A stretch of 20,300 nucleotides of DNA from positions 1 to 20,300 of the forward strand of contig CAZBSD010000038.1 of NCBI GenBank assembly GCA_964494735.1, written 5' to 3'. How positions within the stretch are numbered: the stretch's first letter is position 1; each line of letters opens with the position of its first letter. Positions 1-6,956 of this stretch are shown one piece after another. The stretch is from PHAA01 sp964494735 (GTDB lineage Bacteria; Bacillota; Syntrophomonadia; Syntrophomonadales; Syntrophomonadaceae). The notes under the pieces were generated by a model that saw only the letters and a list, made by a program, of their open reading frames with translations, was not told the DNA's origin and searched no databases. A program made the translations under genes and the position numbers.

Positions 1-44
1 CCCTCGTTGCGAACGAGGTGCTCTCCCAGCTGAGCCACGCCCCC
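1..44 (-). tRNA. tRNA-Ala (anticodon CGC), 5' part only
   Basis: Read on the minus strand this is the 5' part of a tRNA. The acceptor arm begins GGGGGCG, followed by U8-G9, a D arm with GCTC paired to GAGC, and an anticodon stem CCTCG/CGAGG around the seven-base loop TTCGCAA. The anticodon is CGC (bases 11 to 9), which reads the alanine codon GCG. The variable loop, T arm and 3' acceptor strand lie beyond the window edge. An extended -10 promoter sits just upstream. Confidence 0.93.
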
Positions 45-56
45 ACAGCAAAAATC

Positions 57-65
57 ATTATAGCA
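57..65 (-). promoter_or_regulatory. extended -10 promoter of the tRNA-Ala gene
   Basis: On the minus strand the sequence is TGC-TATAAT: a perfect -10 (57-62) preceded by the extended TG dinucleotide. The start would fall near base 50, a few bases before the mature tRNA 5' end at 44. The -35 position (about 80-85, TGCATT) is poor, as is usual for extended -10 promoters. Confidence 0.6.
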
Positions 66-106
66 CATATCGGCTCATAAATGCAGGGGTTTTTCCCTTG
101 CCAATC

Positions 107-604
107 CTAGGATGGTGAATAGGACTGATGATCCCACCAATTCTCGGTCAGAGTATCATAGATCTTCTCCATGGAGTCGAGATGGGTCACTTCCCAATCG
201 GCCAGGCTGAGGTAGAGTTCTTTGGCTTCGGGGTTCTGGGTCTGATTGGCCGCCTGGTGATAATAGTCGATGGAGGCCTTCTCCATCATTATGGCGATAT
301 GAAAGACTGATATCTCCATGGCATTCTCGGTTTCCATGTTATGGGTGGCACTGAAGATCTGCGGGGAAGGAACGCCTTTCAGGCTTAATATGTCCAAAAC
401 CATCTGGGTGCCCGACATTAGATGGGAGAGCATCTCTCTCAACATATCCTGGTGTTTTCTCTCATCGGCAGCCATCGAAAGAAAAGCTGTACTGGCATCC
501 TGGTCCCGGGTATCCTGGGCGGCCCGTTTATAGAACTTCTCGCCCTCTATCTCATTGAGGATGGCGGTTTTCAGAATTTTGATCTCGTTGTTATCCATAG
601 CCAT
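107..604 (-). CDS. ferritin-like / rubrerythrin-type di-iron protein
   Basis: This 165-aa protein is predicted to be a cytoplasmic four-helix-bundle di-iron protein of the ferritin/rubrerythrin superfamily (COG1633 type). In anaerobes such proteins usually act in peroxide or oxygen detoxification or iron handling. The iron ligands appear as two matched helix pairs: Glu residues in NEIEGEKFY (18-22) with DERKH (E48, H51), and E109 in MEKASIDYY with WEVTH (E138, H141). No C-terminal rubredoxin domain with CxxC pairs is present, so this is not a full-length classical rubrerythrin. The start is ATG at 604 or six bases downstream at 598 (MDNNEIK); GGAAGGGAG at about 608-616 could serve either. An in-frame extension to 646 is not needed. 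It has its own promoter, 79 bp after the capA-like stop. The substrate is inferred from family only. Confidence 0.85.
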   Translation of the reverse strand: MAMDNNEIKILKTAILNEIEGEKFYKRAAQDTRDQDASTAFLSMAADERKHQDMLREMLSHLMSGTQMVLDILSLKGVPSPQIFSATHNMETENAMEISVFHIAIMMEKASIDYYHQAANQTQNPEAKELYLSLADWEVTHLDSMEKIYDTLTENWWDHQSYSPS

Positions 605-632
605 GACTCCCTTCCATAATTGATCTATCCAT

Positions 633-641
633 ATTGTACCA
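633..641 (-). promoter_or_regulatory. extended -10 promoter for the ferritin-like gene
   Basis: The minus strand reads TGG-TACAAT, a five-of-six -10 hexamer (633-638) with an extended TG (640-641). The -35 region is weak. Transcription would start near 626 and give a leader of about 25 nt. Confidence 0.45.
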
Positions 642-683
642 AACATCAGGTCAGGACATACACGATAGGGGAATCAAGCCGGC

Positions 684-2078
684 TCAATCCAACCGCTTGT
701 TCAGGGTTTGGTTGGTGGCGGCCAGCACTTTCTCCAACTCAGGCAGGGCTTCGGGTCCCAGAATCGGTTCGGTGCCGGCCTTGATGGCGGCGATGGTGTC
801 CTCGATGGGGACCACCCGGAAAGTTCTCTTCTTATCTATGTAATAGGGATGAATGTAGGTGGGAGTATAATTGACCCCGGTCAGCACCGTCTTGCCCTCG
901 GTAAGATTCTTGCTGAACTGCAGGTTCAACACTACCCCGCTGTTGCGCTCCACTCCATTCTGGTTGCCCATGGAGTTGCCCATGGAGTAGATGACAAACT
1001 TGTCCTGGCCGTTGATCTGCATGACTTCCATCGGTTGAATCACATGGGGATGGCTGCCCAGGATGACATCGGCCCCCTTGGCGAAAAGTTCCCGGGCCAT
1101 CTGCCGTTGGCTGGCGGTGGGGAGGGGACTGTATTCCACTCCCCAGTGGAGGACCAAGACTACCAGGTCCACTTGTGGGCGCAGGGCGTCGATATCGCTG
1201 ATCATCTGTTGTTTATCCAGGAAGTTATAGAAATACGGTTTGTCGGCCGGGACCGGGATGCCGTTGGTGGAATAGCTGTAGGCCAGGTAGCCCACTTTGA
1301 TCCCATGCAGATCCTTGATAAGCGGCTTTTGCCTTTCCTGCTGGGTCTTGAAGGTGCCGGCAGTGTCCAATCCTGCGTTGCGCAGGGTGTCCATGGTACG
1401 CAGGGCGCCCTGGAAACCGCGGTCCAAAATGTGGTTGTTGGCGGTAACCACCAGGTCAAAACCGGACTTCTTTAGTGCAGGAGCGATGGCGTCAGGGCTG
1501 TTGAAAAGGGGATAACCGGTATATCCTGAAGCCGGCCCGGCCAGGGCGCATTCCAGGTTTACGGATGCATAGTCACCCGCCTCGATAAGATGTTGGATAG
1601 AGGCATATAGGTGGTCGAAGTTATAATTACCGCCTTGCAAACCGGAAGCGATCACCGTGTTGTGCATGAGGATATCGCCGGTCGCCACCAGGTTGATGGT
1701 GGCGGCATCAGCCAGTACCGTCTTTTGATCCGGTTCCGGTATGGAGAAGATCACATAACGGCGGGTATACATGCGACTGCTGACCGTGGCCACGGCGCCG
1801 TTTTTGGTGAATACGATCGCGGCTCCCAGCTGTTCTTTATAGGTCCAGCCGCGGGAAACCATCATATCGATGAGGGGCTGCAGCCCGTCTGAGCTGCGGG
1901 CCAGGAATTTTTCGTTCTCACCTGCAATGGCTGCGATGGAGGCTGGTTGAGCAGCCAGGTGATAGGCCGCCGACGCCATGGGCAGGATGTTGCCTTCCTG
2001 TTGGTAGAGGGGGATGAATTTCAGCCCGGCCAATCCTATGATCAATACTAAAATCGCTGCGAGTACGTATTTCTTCAA
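684..2078 (-). CDS. CapA-family (PGA_cap) metallophosphatase-like protein, membrane anchored
   Basis: The 464-aa protein starts with an N-terminal hydrophobic segment (about 4-20), so it is probably exported and anchored outside the cell. From about 128 to 370 it carries the PGA_cap/CapA calcineurin-like fold: VATGDILMHN (D135, H139), SVNLECAL (174-176 NLE), NNHILDRG (214-221), HWGVEY (311-316) and GSHPHVIQP (341-349). CapA relatives take part in poly-gamma-glutamate capsule synthesis or related cell-surface chemistry. No capB or capC lies nearby, so a capsule role is not shown. Residues about 55-113 form a small N-terminal region I cannot assign. The start is a TTG at 2078, chosen because AGGAGGG lies exactly 6 nt upstream and the signal anchor begins there. 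Longer frames reaching 2162 lack a ribosome site. Confidence 0.85.
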   Translation of the reverse strand: MKKYVLAAILVLIIGLAGLKFIPLYQQEGNILPMASAAYHLAAQPASIAAIAGENEKFLARSSDGLQPLIDMMVSRGWTYKEQLGAAIVFTKNGAVATVSSRMYTRRYVIFSIPEPDQKTVLADAATINLVATGDILMHNTVIASGLQGGNYNFDHLYASIQHLIEAGDYASVNLECALAGPASGYTGYPLFNSPDAIAPALKKSGFDLVVTANNHILDRGFQGALRTMDTLRNAGLDTAGTFKTQQERQKPLIKDLHGIKVGYLAYSYSTNGIPVPADKPYFYNFLDKQQMISDIDALRPQVDLVVLVLHWGVEYSPLPTASQRQMARELFAKGADVILGSHPHVIQPMEVMQINGQDKFVIYSMGNSMGNQNGVERNSGVVLNLQFSKNLTEGKTVLTGVNYTPTYIHPYYIDKKRTFRVVPIEDTIAAIKAGTEPILGPEALPELEKVLAATNQTLNKRLD

Positions 2079-2084
2079 TGATAT

Positions 2085-2091
2085 CCCTCCT
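2085..2091 (-). promoter_or_regulatory. ribosome binding site fixing a TTG start for the capA-like gene
   Basis: AGGAGGG on the minus strand, 6 nt before TTG at 2078. No ATG in frame has a comparable site. Confidence 0.75.
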
Positions 2092-2133
2092 GACGCTGAC
2101 AACGGAATAAATAAGGATTCAGCAACCTCTACT

Positions 2134-2155
2134 ATTATAACCGATGCCATTGGCA
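2134..2155 (-). promoter_or_regulatory. promoter -10 of the capA-like gene with adjoining palindrome
   Basis: The minus strand has a perfect TATAAT (2134-2139); the best-placed -35 is poor (ATGTTA). The spacer contains the 11-bp palindrome TGCCATTGGCA (2145-2155), which could be an operator. The same bases on the plus strand include TTGGCA, a possible -35 for the divergent gene. Confidence 0.4.
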
Positions 2156-2180
2156 ATAACATTAGAGCCGGGGATAGTGC

Positions 2181-2209
2181 TTGCCGGCGTCAGTCGGGTT
2201 GGATAAAAT
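2181..2209 (+). promoter_or_regulatory. candidate sigma-A promoter for the isochorismatase-like gene
   Basis: TTGCCG (2181-2186), a 17-bp spacer, then TAAAAT (2204-2209). It predicts a start near 2216 and a leader of about 46 nt to the ATG at 2262. An alternative is TTGGCA (2150-2155), 17 bp, GATAGT (2173-2178), which would share the palindrome of the divergent promoter. Confidence 0.45.
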
Positions 2210-2261
2210 GAATTATATCCGTGTGGAACGGGCGATCGATAAATTGGATGGGGGTAGGATT

Positions 2262-2807
2262 ATGAGCAGCTATAAACTGGACAGAAATGATTCGGTGCTG
2301 GTCATCGTTGACCTGCAGGAAAAGTTGATGACGGCCATGAAACATCGCGAGCAGGTATACAGCAACACCCGTTTGCTGCTGGTGGCCGCCGCTCAGATGG
2401 GTATCCCGGTTATCGTCACCGAGCAATACCCGCGCGGCCTGGGTCCCACTGTGGAAGAGGTCAAGGCCCATCTAGGCGAGCATACCCGGGTGGAGAAGAT
2501 GAAGTTTTCCGCCTACGACGATATCAAGGAGGTCCTGGCTGCTGCCGGGCGCAAGACGGTGCTCATGATTGGCAGCGAGACCCACGTCTGCGTTTTCCAG
2601 ACCACCCGGGATCTGACCGCCGCAGGCTATAACGTACAGGTGGTGAAAGACGCGGTCTGTTCGCGGTTCAAAAATAATTTCAAGAATGGACTGGAGCTTA
2701 TGAAGGGTGCCGGAGCGGTGATCACCAATACCGAGACGGTCTTGTTTGACCTGATGCAGGTGGCGGGCAGCTCTGAGTTCAAGGTGATTTCTCCGTTGGT
2801 GAAATAA
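2262..2807 (+). CDS. isochorismatase-family cysteine hydrolase
   Basis: This 181-aa, single-domain, cytoplasmic alpha/beta hydrolase belongs to the isochorismatase-like (cysteine hydrolase) superfamily. The Asp-Lys-Cys triad is visible: D17 in VIVDLQEKL, K81 in EKMKFSAYD, and the nucleophile C110 in GSETHVCVFQ. The length and the compact ETHVC motif fit the small stand-alone hydrolases related to YcaC or nicotinamidase rather than siderophore isochorismatases, which have a carrier domain. The substrate cannot be deduced. The start at 2262 (MSSYKLDR) is preceded by GGGGGTAGG. An upstream in-frame ATG at 2208 coincides with the predicted -10 and is disfavoured. It is divergent from the capA-like gene, and the next promoter begins 11 bp after its stop. 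Confidence 0.85.
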   Translation: MSSYKLDRNDSVLVIVDLQEKLMTAMKHREQVYSNTRLLLVAAAQMGIPVIVTEQYPRGLGPTVEEVKAHLGEHTRVEKMKFSAYDDIKEVLAAAGRKTVLMIGSETHVCVFQTTRDLTAAGYNVQVVKDAVCSRFKNNFKNGLELMKGAGAVITNTETVLFDLMQVAGSSEFKVISPLVK

Positions 2808-2818
2808 AGCATAATTCC

Positions 2819-2847
2819 TTGACAGCGGGGGAAAAACCTAATAGAAT
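2819..2847 (+). promoter_or_regulatory. strong sigma-A promoter for the EF-G paralogue
   Basis: A perfect -35 TTGACA (2819-2824), a 17-bp spacer and TAGAAT (2842-2847). The start is predicted near 2854, which leaves a leader of about 115 nt before the ATG at 2968. Confidence 0.75.
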
Positions 2848-2908
2848 TAACCCTTGGGCGCATATCCGTAATTAACTTGCGGAAGACTATGGTCCTATGT
2901 TTTAATTG

Positions 2909-2931
2909 CGGCACTACGATAAGTAATGCCG
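2909..2931 (+). promoter_or_regulatory. hairpin in the EF-G paralogue leader
   Basis: CGGCA (2909-2913) can pair with TGCCG (2927-2931), with a possible inner ACT/AGT pairing. TTAAATTTTTG follows directly. It resembles a weak attenuator or a leader stem; no regulation is demonstrated. Confidence 0.35.
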
Positions 2932-2967
2932 TTAAATTTTTGCTTTCTTAAGGAGTGACTTTCAAAA

Positions 2968-4986
2968 ATGCTCAAGGATCTACGGAATATCGGTATCATC
3001 GCTCACATCGACGCCGGCAAGACTACCACCACCGAGCGTATCTTGTACTATACCGGACTGACCCATAAGGTGGGGGAGACCCATGACGGGGCCAGTGTCA
3101 TGGACTACCTGGATGTGGAAAAGGAACGCGGTATCACTGTGACATCCGCGGCTACCAAGTGTGTCTGGAAAGGGTTCAACATCAATATTATCGATACACC
3201 CGGGCACGTTGATTTTACTGCGGAAGTGGAACGAAGTCTGCGTATCCTGGATGGCGCCGTGGTCATATTCTGCGGCAAGGGCGGGGTGGAACCCCAATCA
3301 GAGACAGTGTGGCGCCAGGCCGACAAGTACCGGGTACCGCGCATAGCTTATGTAAACAAGATGGACGCCATCGGAGCCGATTTTCAGCGGGTGGTGGGGC
3401 AGATAAAACAGCGGCTGGGAGGCAATCCCCTGGTCCTGACTCTGCCTGTGTTCCAGGATGAAACATTCACCGGCATAATCGACCTGATCAAGATGAATTA
3501 CCAGACCTTTTCCGGCAGCCTGGGCAACGAAGTCAAAGAGACCGACATCCCCGCAGAATACCTGGAGGAGGCGCGGCAATGGCGCCTGGAATTGGTGGAG
3601 AAACTGGCCGAGAGCAGCGAGGAGCTGCTGGAGCTATATTATGACAATCAACCTATCCCTGACCAACTGCTGGCAGCGGCTATCCGCCATAACGTGATCG
3701 ACACCAACATTATTCCGGTAATATGCGGCAGTTCGTATCGCAATATCGGGGTGCAGACCCTGCTGGATACGGTGGTCAACTATTTGCCTTCCCCGATGGA
3801 TGTGGAAGCTATCAAGGCTACCGATGTAGCCAGTGGTGAGCATAGAGAGATCGGACCTGAGGATGACATTTTCTCGGCTCTGATCTTTAAAATAGTAAGC
3901 GATCGCCACGTAGGCAAGCTGGCTTTTACAAGAGTCTATTCCGGTTCTATCAAGGCCGGTTCCTACGTCTTCAACAGCACCAAGGGCAAAAAGGAGCGGG
4001 TGGGGCGGATTGTCAAGATGCACGCCAACCACCGCGAAGAGACAGAAGAAGTAAAAGCCGGGGATATAGCCGCCCTGATCGGGCTCAAAGATGTTGGCAC
4101 CGGTGATACTATCTGTGATGAGACCAGGCCGGTGCTGCTGGAATCCATCGAGTTCCCGGAGCCGGTCATTCAGATCGCCATCGAGCCCCGCACCCAGGCC
4201 GACCAGGCCAAAATATCTGAAGCCCTGGCCAAGATTTCGGCTGAGGATCCCACTTTTAAGATGGTCTACAACAAGGAGACCGGCCAGACTCTGTTGTCGG
4301 GCATGGGCGAGCTGCACCTGGAAATAGTAGTGGAGCGGCTGGCCAAGGAATTCCATGTAGGCATCAATATCGGCCAGCCCGAGGTAGCCTATAAGGAGAC
4401 CATAACCAGGATGGCAGAACACGAAACCCGCTTCGTCAAACAGACCGGCGGCAAGGGACAGTTTGCCCACCTGGTGTTGAGACTGGAGCCTAACGAGGGC
4501 TTCGAATTCATCAATAAGATAGTGGGCGGGGCGATCCCGCGTGAATATATCCCGGCGGTGGAATCCGGGGTCAAACAAGCCCTGGAGGAAGGCGTGCTGA
4601 AAGGCTATCCAGTGGTCAACGTCAAGGCTACTCTGCTGGATGGTTCCTTCCACGAGGTGGACTCATCTGAGATGGCATTCCGCACCGCGGCTATGATGGC
4701 CACCCGGGAGTGCCTGAAGAAAGCCGGTCCGCTGCTGATGGAACCAGTGATGCGGGTGGAAGTCACCTCACCGGAGGAATTTACCGGCAATATTATCAAC
4801 AATATCAGCAACCGCCGCGGCAAGCTGGATTCGATGGAGATGCTGAACAGTACCCAAATCATCCGGGGCTACGTCCCCCTGGCCGAGATGTTCGGCTATT
4901 CGACCGTGCTGCGCTCCAGCACCCAGGGCCGGGCCGGATTCTCGATGGAGTTCTCCCATTATGAGGAGAGGAATATGGCCTCCTAA
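2968..4986 (+). CDS. translation elongation factor G paralogue (EF-G I-like)
   Basis: The 672-aa ribosomal translocase-type GTPase has all G motifs: AHIDAGKT (12-19), RGIT of switch I (54-57), DTPGH (76-80, catalytic H80) and NKMD (130-133). Domain II, III, IV and V signatures follow, including GSFHEVDSSEMAF with the domain IV tip His562. It is slightly shorter than typical EF-G (about 690). Two conserved regions differ from the canonical form: domain IV reads TGGKGQFA (493-500) where SGGRGQYG is usual, and NIINNISNRRG (608-618) replaces the usual DVIGDLNSRRG. No rpsL, rpsG or tuf is adjacent, so it is probably an extra copy rather than the str-operon fusA. AGGAGTGA lies upstream of the ATG. 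The dedicated promoter and long leader imply its own regulation. Confidence 0.88.
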   Translation: MLKDLRNIGIIAHIDAGKTTTTERILYYTGLTHKVGETHDGASVMDYLDVEKERGITVTSAATKCVWKGFNINIIDTPGHVDFTAEVERSLRILDGAVVIFCGKGGVEPQSETVWRQADKYRVPRIAYVNKMDAIGADFQRVVGQIKQRLGGNPLVLTLPVFQDETFTGIIDLIKMNYQTFSGSLGNEVKETDIPAEYLEEARQWRLELVEKLAESSEELLELYYDNQPIPDQLLAAAIRHNVIDTNIIPVICGSSYRNIGVQTLLDTVVNYLPSPMDVEAIKATDVASGEHREIGPEDDIFSALIFKIVSDRHVGKLAFTRVYSGSIKAGSYVFNSTKGKKERVGRIVKMHANHREETEEVKAGDIAALIGLKDVGTGDTICDETRPVLLESIEFPEPVIQIAIEPRTQADQAKISEALAKISAEDPTFKMVYNKETGQTLLSGMGELHLEIVVERLAKEFHVGINIGQPEVAYKETITRMAEHETRFVKQTGGKGQFAHLVLRLEPNEGFEFINKIVGGAIPREYIPAVESGVKQALEEGVLKGYPVVNVKATLLDGSFHEVDSSEMAFRTAAMMATRECLKKAGPLLMEPVMRVEVTSPEEFTGNIINNISNRRGKLDSMEMLNSTQIIRGYVPLAEMFGYSTVLRSSTQGRAGFSMEFSHYEERNMAS

Positions 4987-5013
4987 AGGTCCTGTAAAAA
5001 AGCAAAGAATGGT

Positions 5014-5046
5014 TAAAAAAGGCCCGCTGTCAACCGGCAGCGGGCC
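5014..5046 (-). terminator. intrinsic terminator of the sigma/anti-sigma operon
   Basis: A perfect 9-bp stem, GGCCCGCTG (5021-5029) with CAGCGGGCC (5038-5046), has an 8-nt loop. Read on the minus strand it is followed by TTTTTT (5020-5015), a classic intrinsic terminator for the leftward operon. On the plus strand there is no T tract, so it would help the converging EF-G gene only as a stem. Confidence 0.85.
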
Positions 5047-5056
5047 TCAGACTGTT

Positions 5057-5159
5057 AAAAAGGCTGATAATTGCGTTAATACGGAATTCCTGCGTAACCG
5101 ACGTACCTACTGTACGACTCGATCACGGGTTTCCCTATTGCCTGGTTCCGAGCCTTTTT
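5057..5159. repeat. palindromic element, copy 1 (85-bp core with 9-bp inverted arms)
   Basis: AAAAAGGCT (5057-5065) and AGCCTTTTT (5151-5159) are perfect inverted arms around an 85-bp core (5066-5150). The core centre is CGTAC-N5-GTACG (5102-5116). Compared base by base without gaps, the core matches the core at 13536-13620 at 48 of 85 positions, and the segment lengths agree exactly (41, 5 and 39). The arms are unrelated. It lies in the 3' untranslated region of the anti-sigma gene, between its stop and its terminator. Confidence 0.65.
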
Positions 5160-5198
5160 TGTTTGTCCTGATTGGGGCAAGTATTGTTTCTGGTGCGT

Positions 5199-6218
5199 TT
5201 ATTCGAAGGTGAGCGAGTTGGCCAGGTTGGTCAATTCCTCCAGCGAAACATTGCCTGAATAGGTGACGGTGACCATCTTGTCACCGATAAGTACCCAACG
5301 GGCCAGGCTGTTGATGCCTTCCGCTTTGCTGCCGTCGATGGCCCGCATCTTGGCGGTTGGTTCCACGTAGGGTTCCACGGTTATCTTGACCTGGGCCAAA
5401 CCGTCGGTGCTGGTGTAATCATATACGGTCCGGTCGCTGGCACTGATGTCCACCTGGGTAAGCTTCAGGTTGGCCGGTACATTCAGGGGGGTGATCATCG
5501 GCTCAAAATTCTCTACTACCATGGCCGAATTATTGCCATCTGCCATAAGGGACCGAGCGACGGTCACGGAATCCAATGGAACCGTTGGCGATGGAGTCAA
5601 AGCTTGGTCTGACAAAAATAGCATCGGGGTGGAAAATTCCTCTCCAGGGCTGGCGGCCGAGAGAGGAGATTCGTTGGTGCCGAGGGCGAAAGGTGAGGAT
5701 GGGACGTCTGCGGGCACGGCGTTTAGTGAAGCGATGTCCTTCTTCGGTTCATCCTGAAACCGGTAAGTTGTGGCTTCATCTTTGGCTATAATTTGCCCCA
5801 ATTCTGAGTCGCCCGGGGTAGTTACCACCGAGGGCGCCCCGGTTCCATTGCCGCGGGCCTCGGTGTTGTCGGCCAACTGGACAGCCGGTTGATTCCTGAA
5901 GAATTGGGGACCATACAAGAACAAGGCCACCACCGCCACTGCGGCCAATCCGCCCAACCATAGCCGGCGATTGTGGAGCAGGGCAGGACCCCGGTGCATC
6001 GGGGCTACAGAACCCATTACCCGGGAGGTGAAGTCGGGCGGCAGGGCGGGTATGTCGGTGGTATCCCGCAAAACCTCGTTTTCCAGCCTGGTCAGCTGGT
6101 AGACAGCCTGGCAATGGGGACAATCCTTCAGGTGCTTGCTGATTTTCAGATACATCTGAGGGGAAGCGGAATCGTCACAGAAATCCAAGATATGGTTATT
6201 CAACTCCTGACAATCCAT
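5199..6218 (-). CDS. transmembrane anti-sigma factor with ZAS zinc finger
   Basis: The 339-aa protein is predicted to hold the ECF sigma factor encoded just upstream. The N-terminal cytoplasmic part has the ZAS (zf-HC2) motif H29-x3-C33-x2-C36, with extra Cys at 3 and 14. One membrane segment spans about 87-104. The long outside part is first low-complexity and Ser/Thr/Pro-rich, then a compact C-terminal domain (about 240-339) ends in a GNVSLEELTNLANSLTF motif. That ending recalls the C-terminal domains of other Firmicute anti-sigma proteins (DUF4367-like); I am not certain. The start at 6218 (MDCQELNN) is chosen from GGGGG 7 nt upstream. It lies inside the end of the sigma gene, giving a 23-nt overlap and probable translational coupling. 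The signal sensed is unknown. Confidence 0.85.
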   Translation of the reverse strand: MDCQELNNHILDFCDDSASPQMYLKISKHLKDCPHCQAVYQLTRLENEVLRDTTDIPALPPDFTSRVMGSVAPMHRGPALLHNRRLWLGGLAAVAVVALFLYGPQFFRNQPAVQLADNTEARGNGTGAPSVVTTPGDSELGQIIAKDEATTYRFQDEPKKDIASLNAVPADVPSSPFALGTNESPLSAASPGEEFSTPMLFLSDQALTPSPTVPLDSVTVARSLMADGNNSAMVVENFEPMITPLNVPANLKLTQVDISASDRTVYDYTSTDGLAQVKITVEPYVEPTAKMRAIDGSKAEGINSLARWVLIGDKMVTVTYSGNVSLEELTNLANSLTFE

Positions 6219-6789
6219 CTTGCTTCCCCCTTTCATCCCGATTCTTCAATATAGCCTTGCGCATCGACTTGCGGGCCCGGTGTATCTTGACTTCCACGTT
6301 CTCCTTGGTTATCCCCAAAGCCTCGGCGATCTCCTGGTTATCCAAATCCAATTGATAGCGCAGGGCCAGCATAACCTGGTACGACTCGGGCAGTGAACTA
6401 AAAGCCTTCTTTATCTCCGCTTTTAATTCGTTGCGCTCCAGGAACAGCTGGGGATCTCCATAGTCGTAGTGATTATCCGGTTCCGGCTGGCTATAGCTCT
6501 CGTCAAAATTCAACGTTATCATCTTGTTTTTCTTGCGCAGCGCGCTGATGGTGGTATTGATGGCGATCCGATGTATCCAGGGTGCGAATCGTTTGCTGCT
6601 GTCATACTGGTGCAGTTTCTGGTAAACGGTAATGAAAACGTCCTGGCAGATATCTTCGGCTTCCTGGTATTGTCCGGTCATACGGTATATAATGGTAAAT
6701 ACCGAATTCTTGTAATGATTGATGAGCTCCTCGAAAGCCGCTACATCGCCACGCAAAGTCCTGGCGGTTAGCATGTCGTCGGTCGGCAC
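6196..6789 (-). CDS. ECF-type RNA polymerase sigma factor
   Basis: The 197-aa protein has sigma region 2 (about 18-88; INHYKNSVFTIIYRM, EAEDICQDVFITVYQ) and sigma region 4 (about 125-180; LPESYQVMLALRYQLDLDNQEIAEALGI with a helix-turn-helix). Regions 1 and 3 are missing, as expected for group 4 (ECF) sigma factors. It would redirect RNA polymerase to a stress regulon when released by the anti-sigma factor encoded next. The start is GTG at 6789, with GGAGG 8 nt upstream. An internal ATG (residue 6) lacks a comparable site. The upstream region has no clear sigma-A promoter, so autoregulation from an ECF promoter is plausible but unproven. Confidence 0.92.
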   Translation of the reverse strand: MPTDDMLTARTLRGDVAAFEELINHYKNSVFTIIYRMTGQYQEAEDICQDVFITVYQKLHQYDSSKRFAPWIHRIAINTTISALRKKNKMITLNFDESYSQPEPDNHYDYGDPQLFLERNELKAEIKKAFSSLPESYQVMLALRYQLDLDNQEIAEALGITKENVEVKIHRARKSMRKAILKNRDERGKQDGLSGVE

Positions 6790-6836
6790 GGTGCGATCCT
6801 CCGTTCACTCTATTCTTATATACGGCTGGCAGTGGA

Positions 6837-6858
6837 GTAACTTACACTGGTAATTACC
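6837..6858. promoter_or_regulatory. paired short palindromes between the divergent sigma and yaiI-like genes
   Basis: GTAACTTAC (6837-6845) and GGTAATTACC (6849-6858) are two small dyads within 22 bp, in the shared 167-bp divergent region. They look like a possible operator. Neither strand offers a convincing complete sigma-A promoter here (only TATAAG on the minus strand near 6817 and TAAAAT at 6895-6900 on the plus strand). Confidence 0.3.
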
Positions 6859-6956
6859 TAATAATGATAGCATGAATTGGTGGGGACGATTAAATAAAAT
6901 TAGGCACCGCTGGCTCGGCGGGGAATACTTTCGACCTGGTGTGGCGGAGAATAATA

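Noticed and set aside
83..101. Terminator after the ferritin-like gene
   Set aside because: GCAAGGG-AAAAA-CCCCTGC on the minus strand has a mismatch and is followed by ATTTAT rather than a T run; too weak to call.
708..1475. Antisense frame of 255 codons inside the capA-like gene
   Set aside because: The sense strand carries all CapA motifs; the antisense product is His/Gly-rich and unrecognisable.
3634..4653. Long antisense frame of 339 codons inside the EF-G paralogue
   Set aside because: It is the mirror of a strongly conserved EF-G coding region, has no family motif and reflects codon bias of the sense gene.
2968..4986. Ribosomal-protection tetracycline resistance protein (Tet(M) type)
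   Set aside because: The domain IV and V blocks and the GTPase motifs follow EF-G, not Tet(M)-like sequences.
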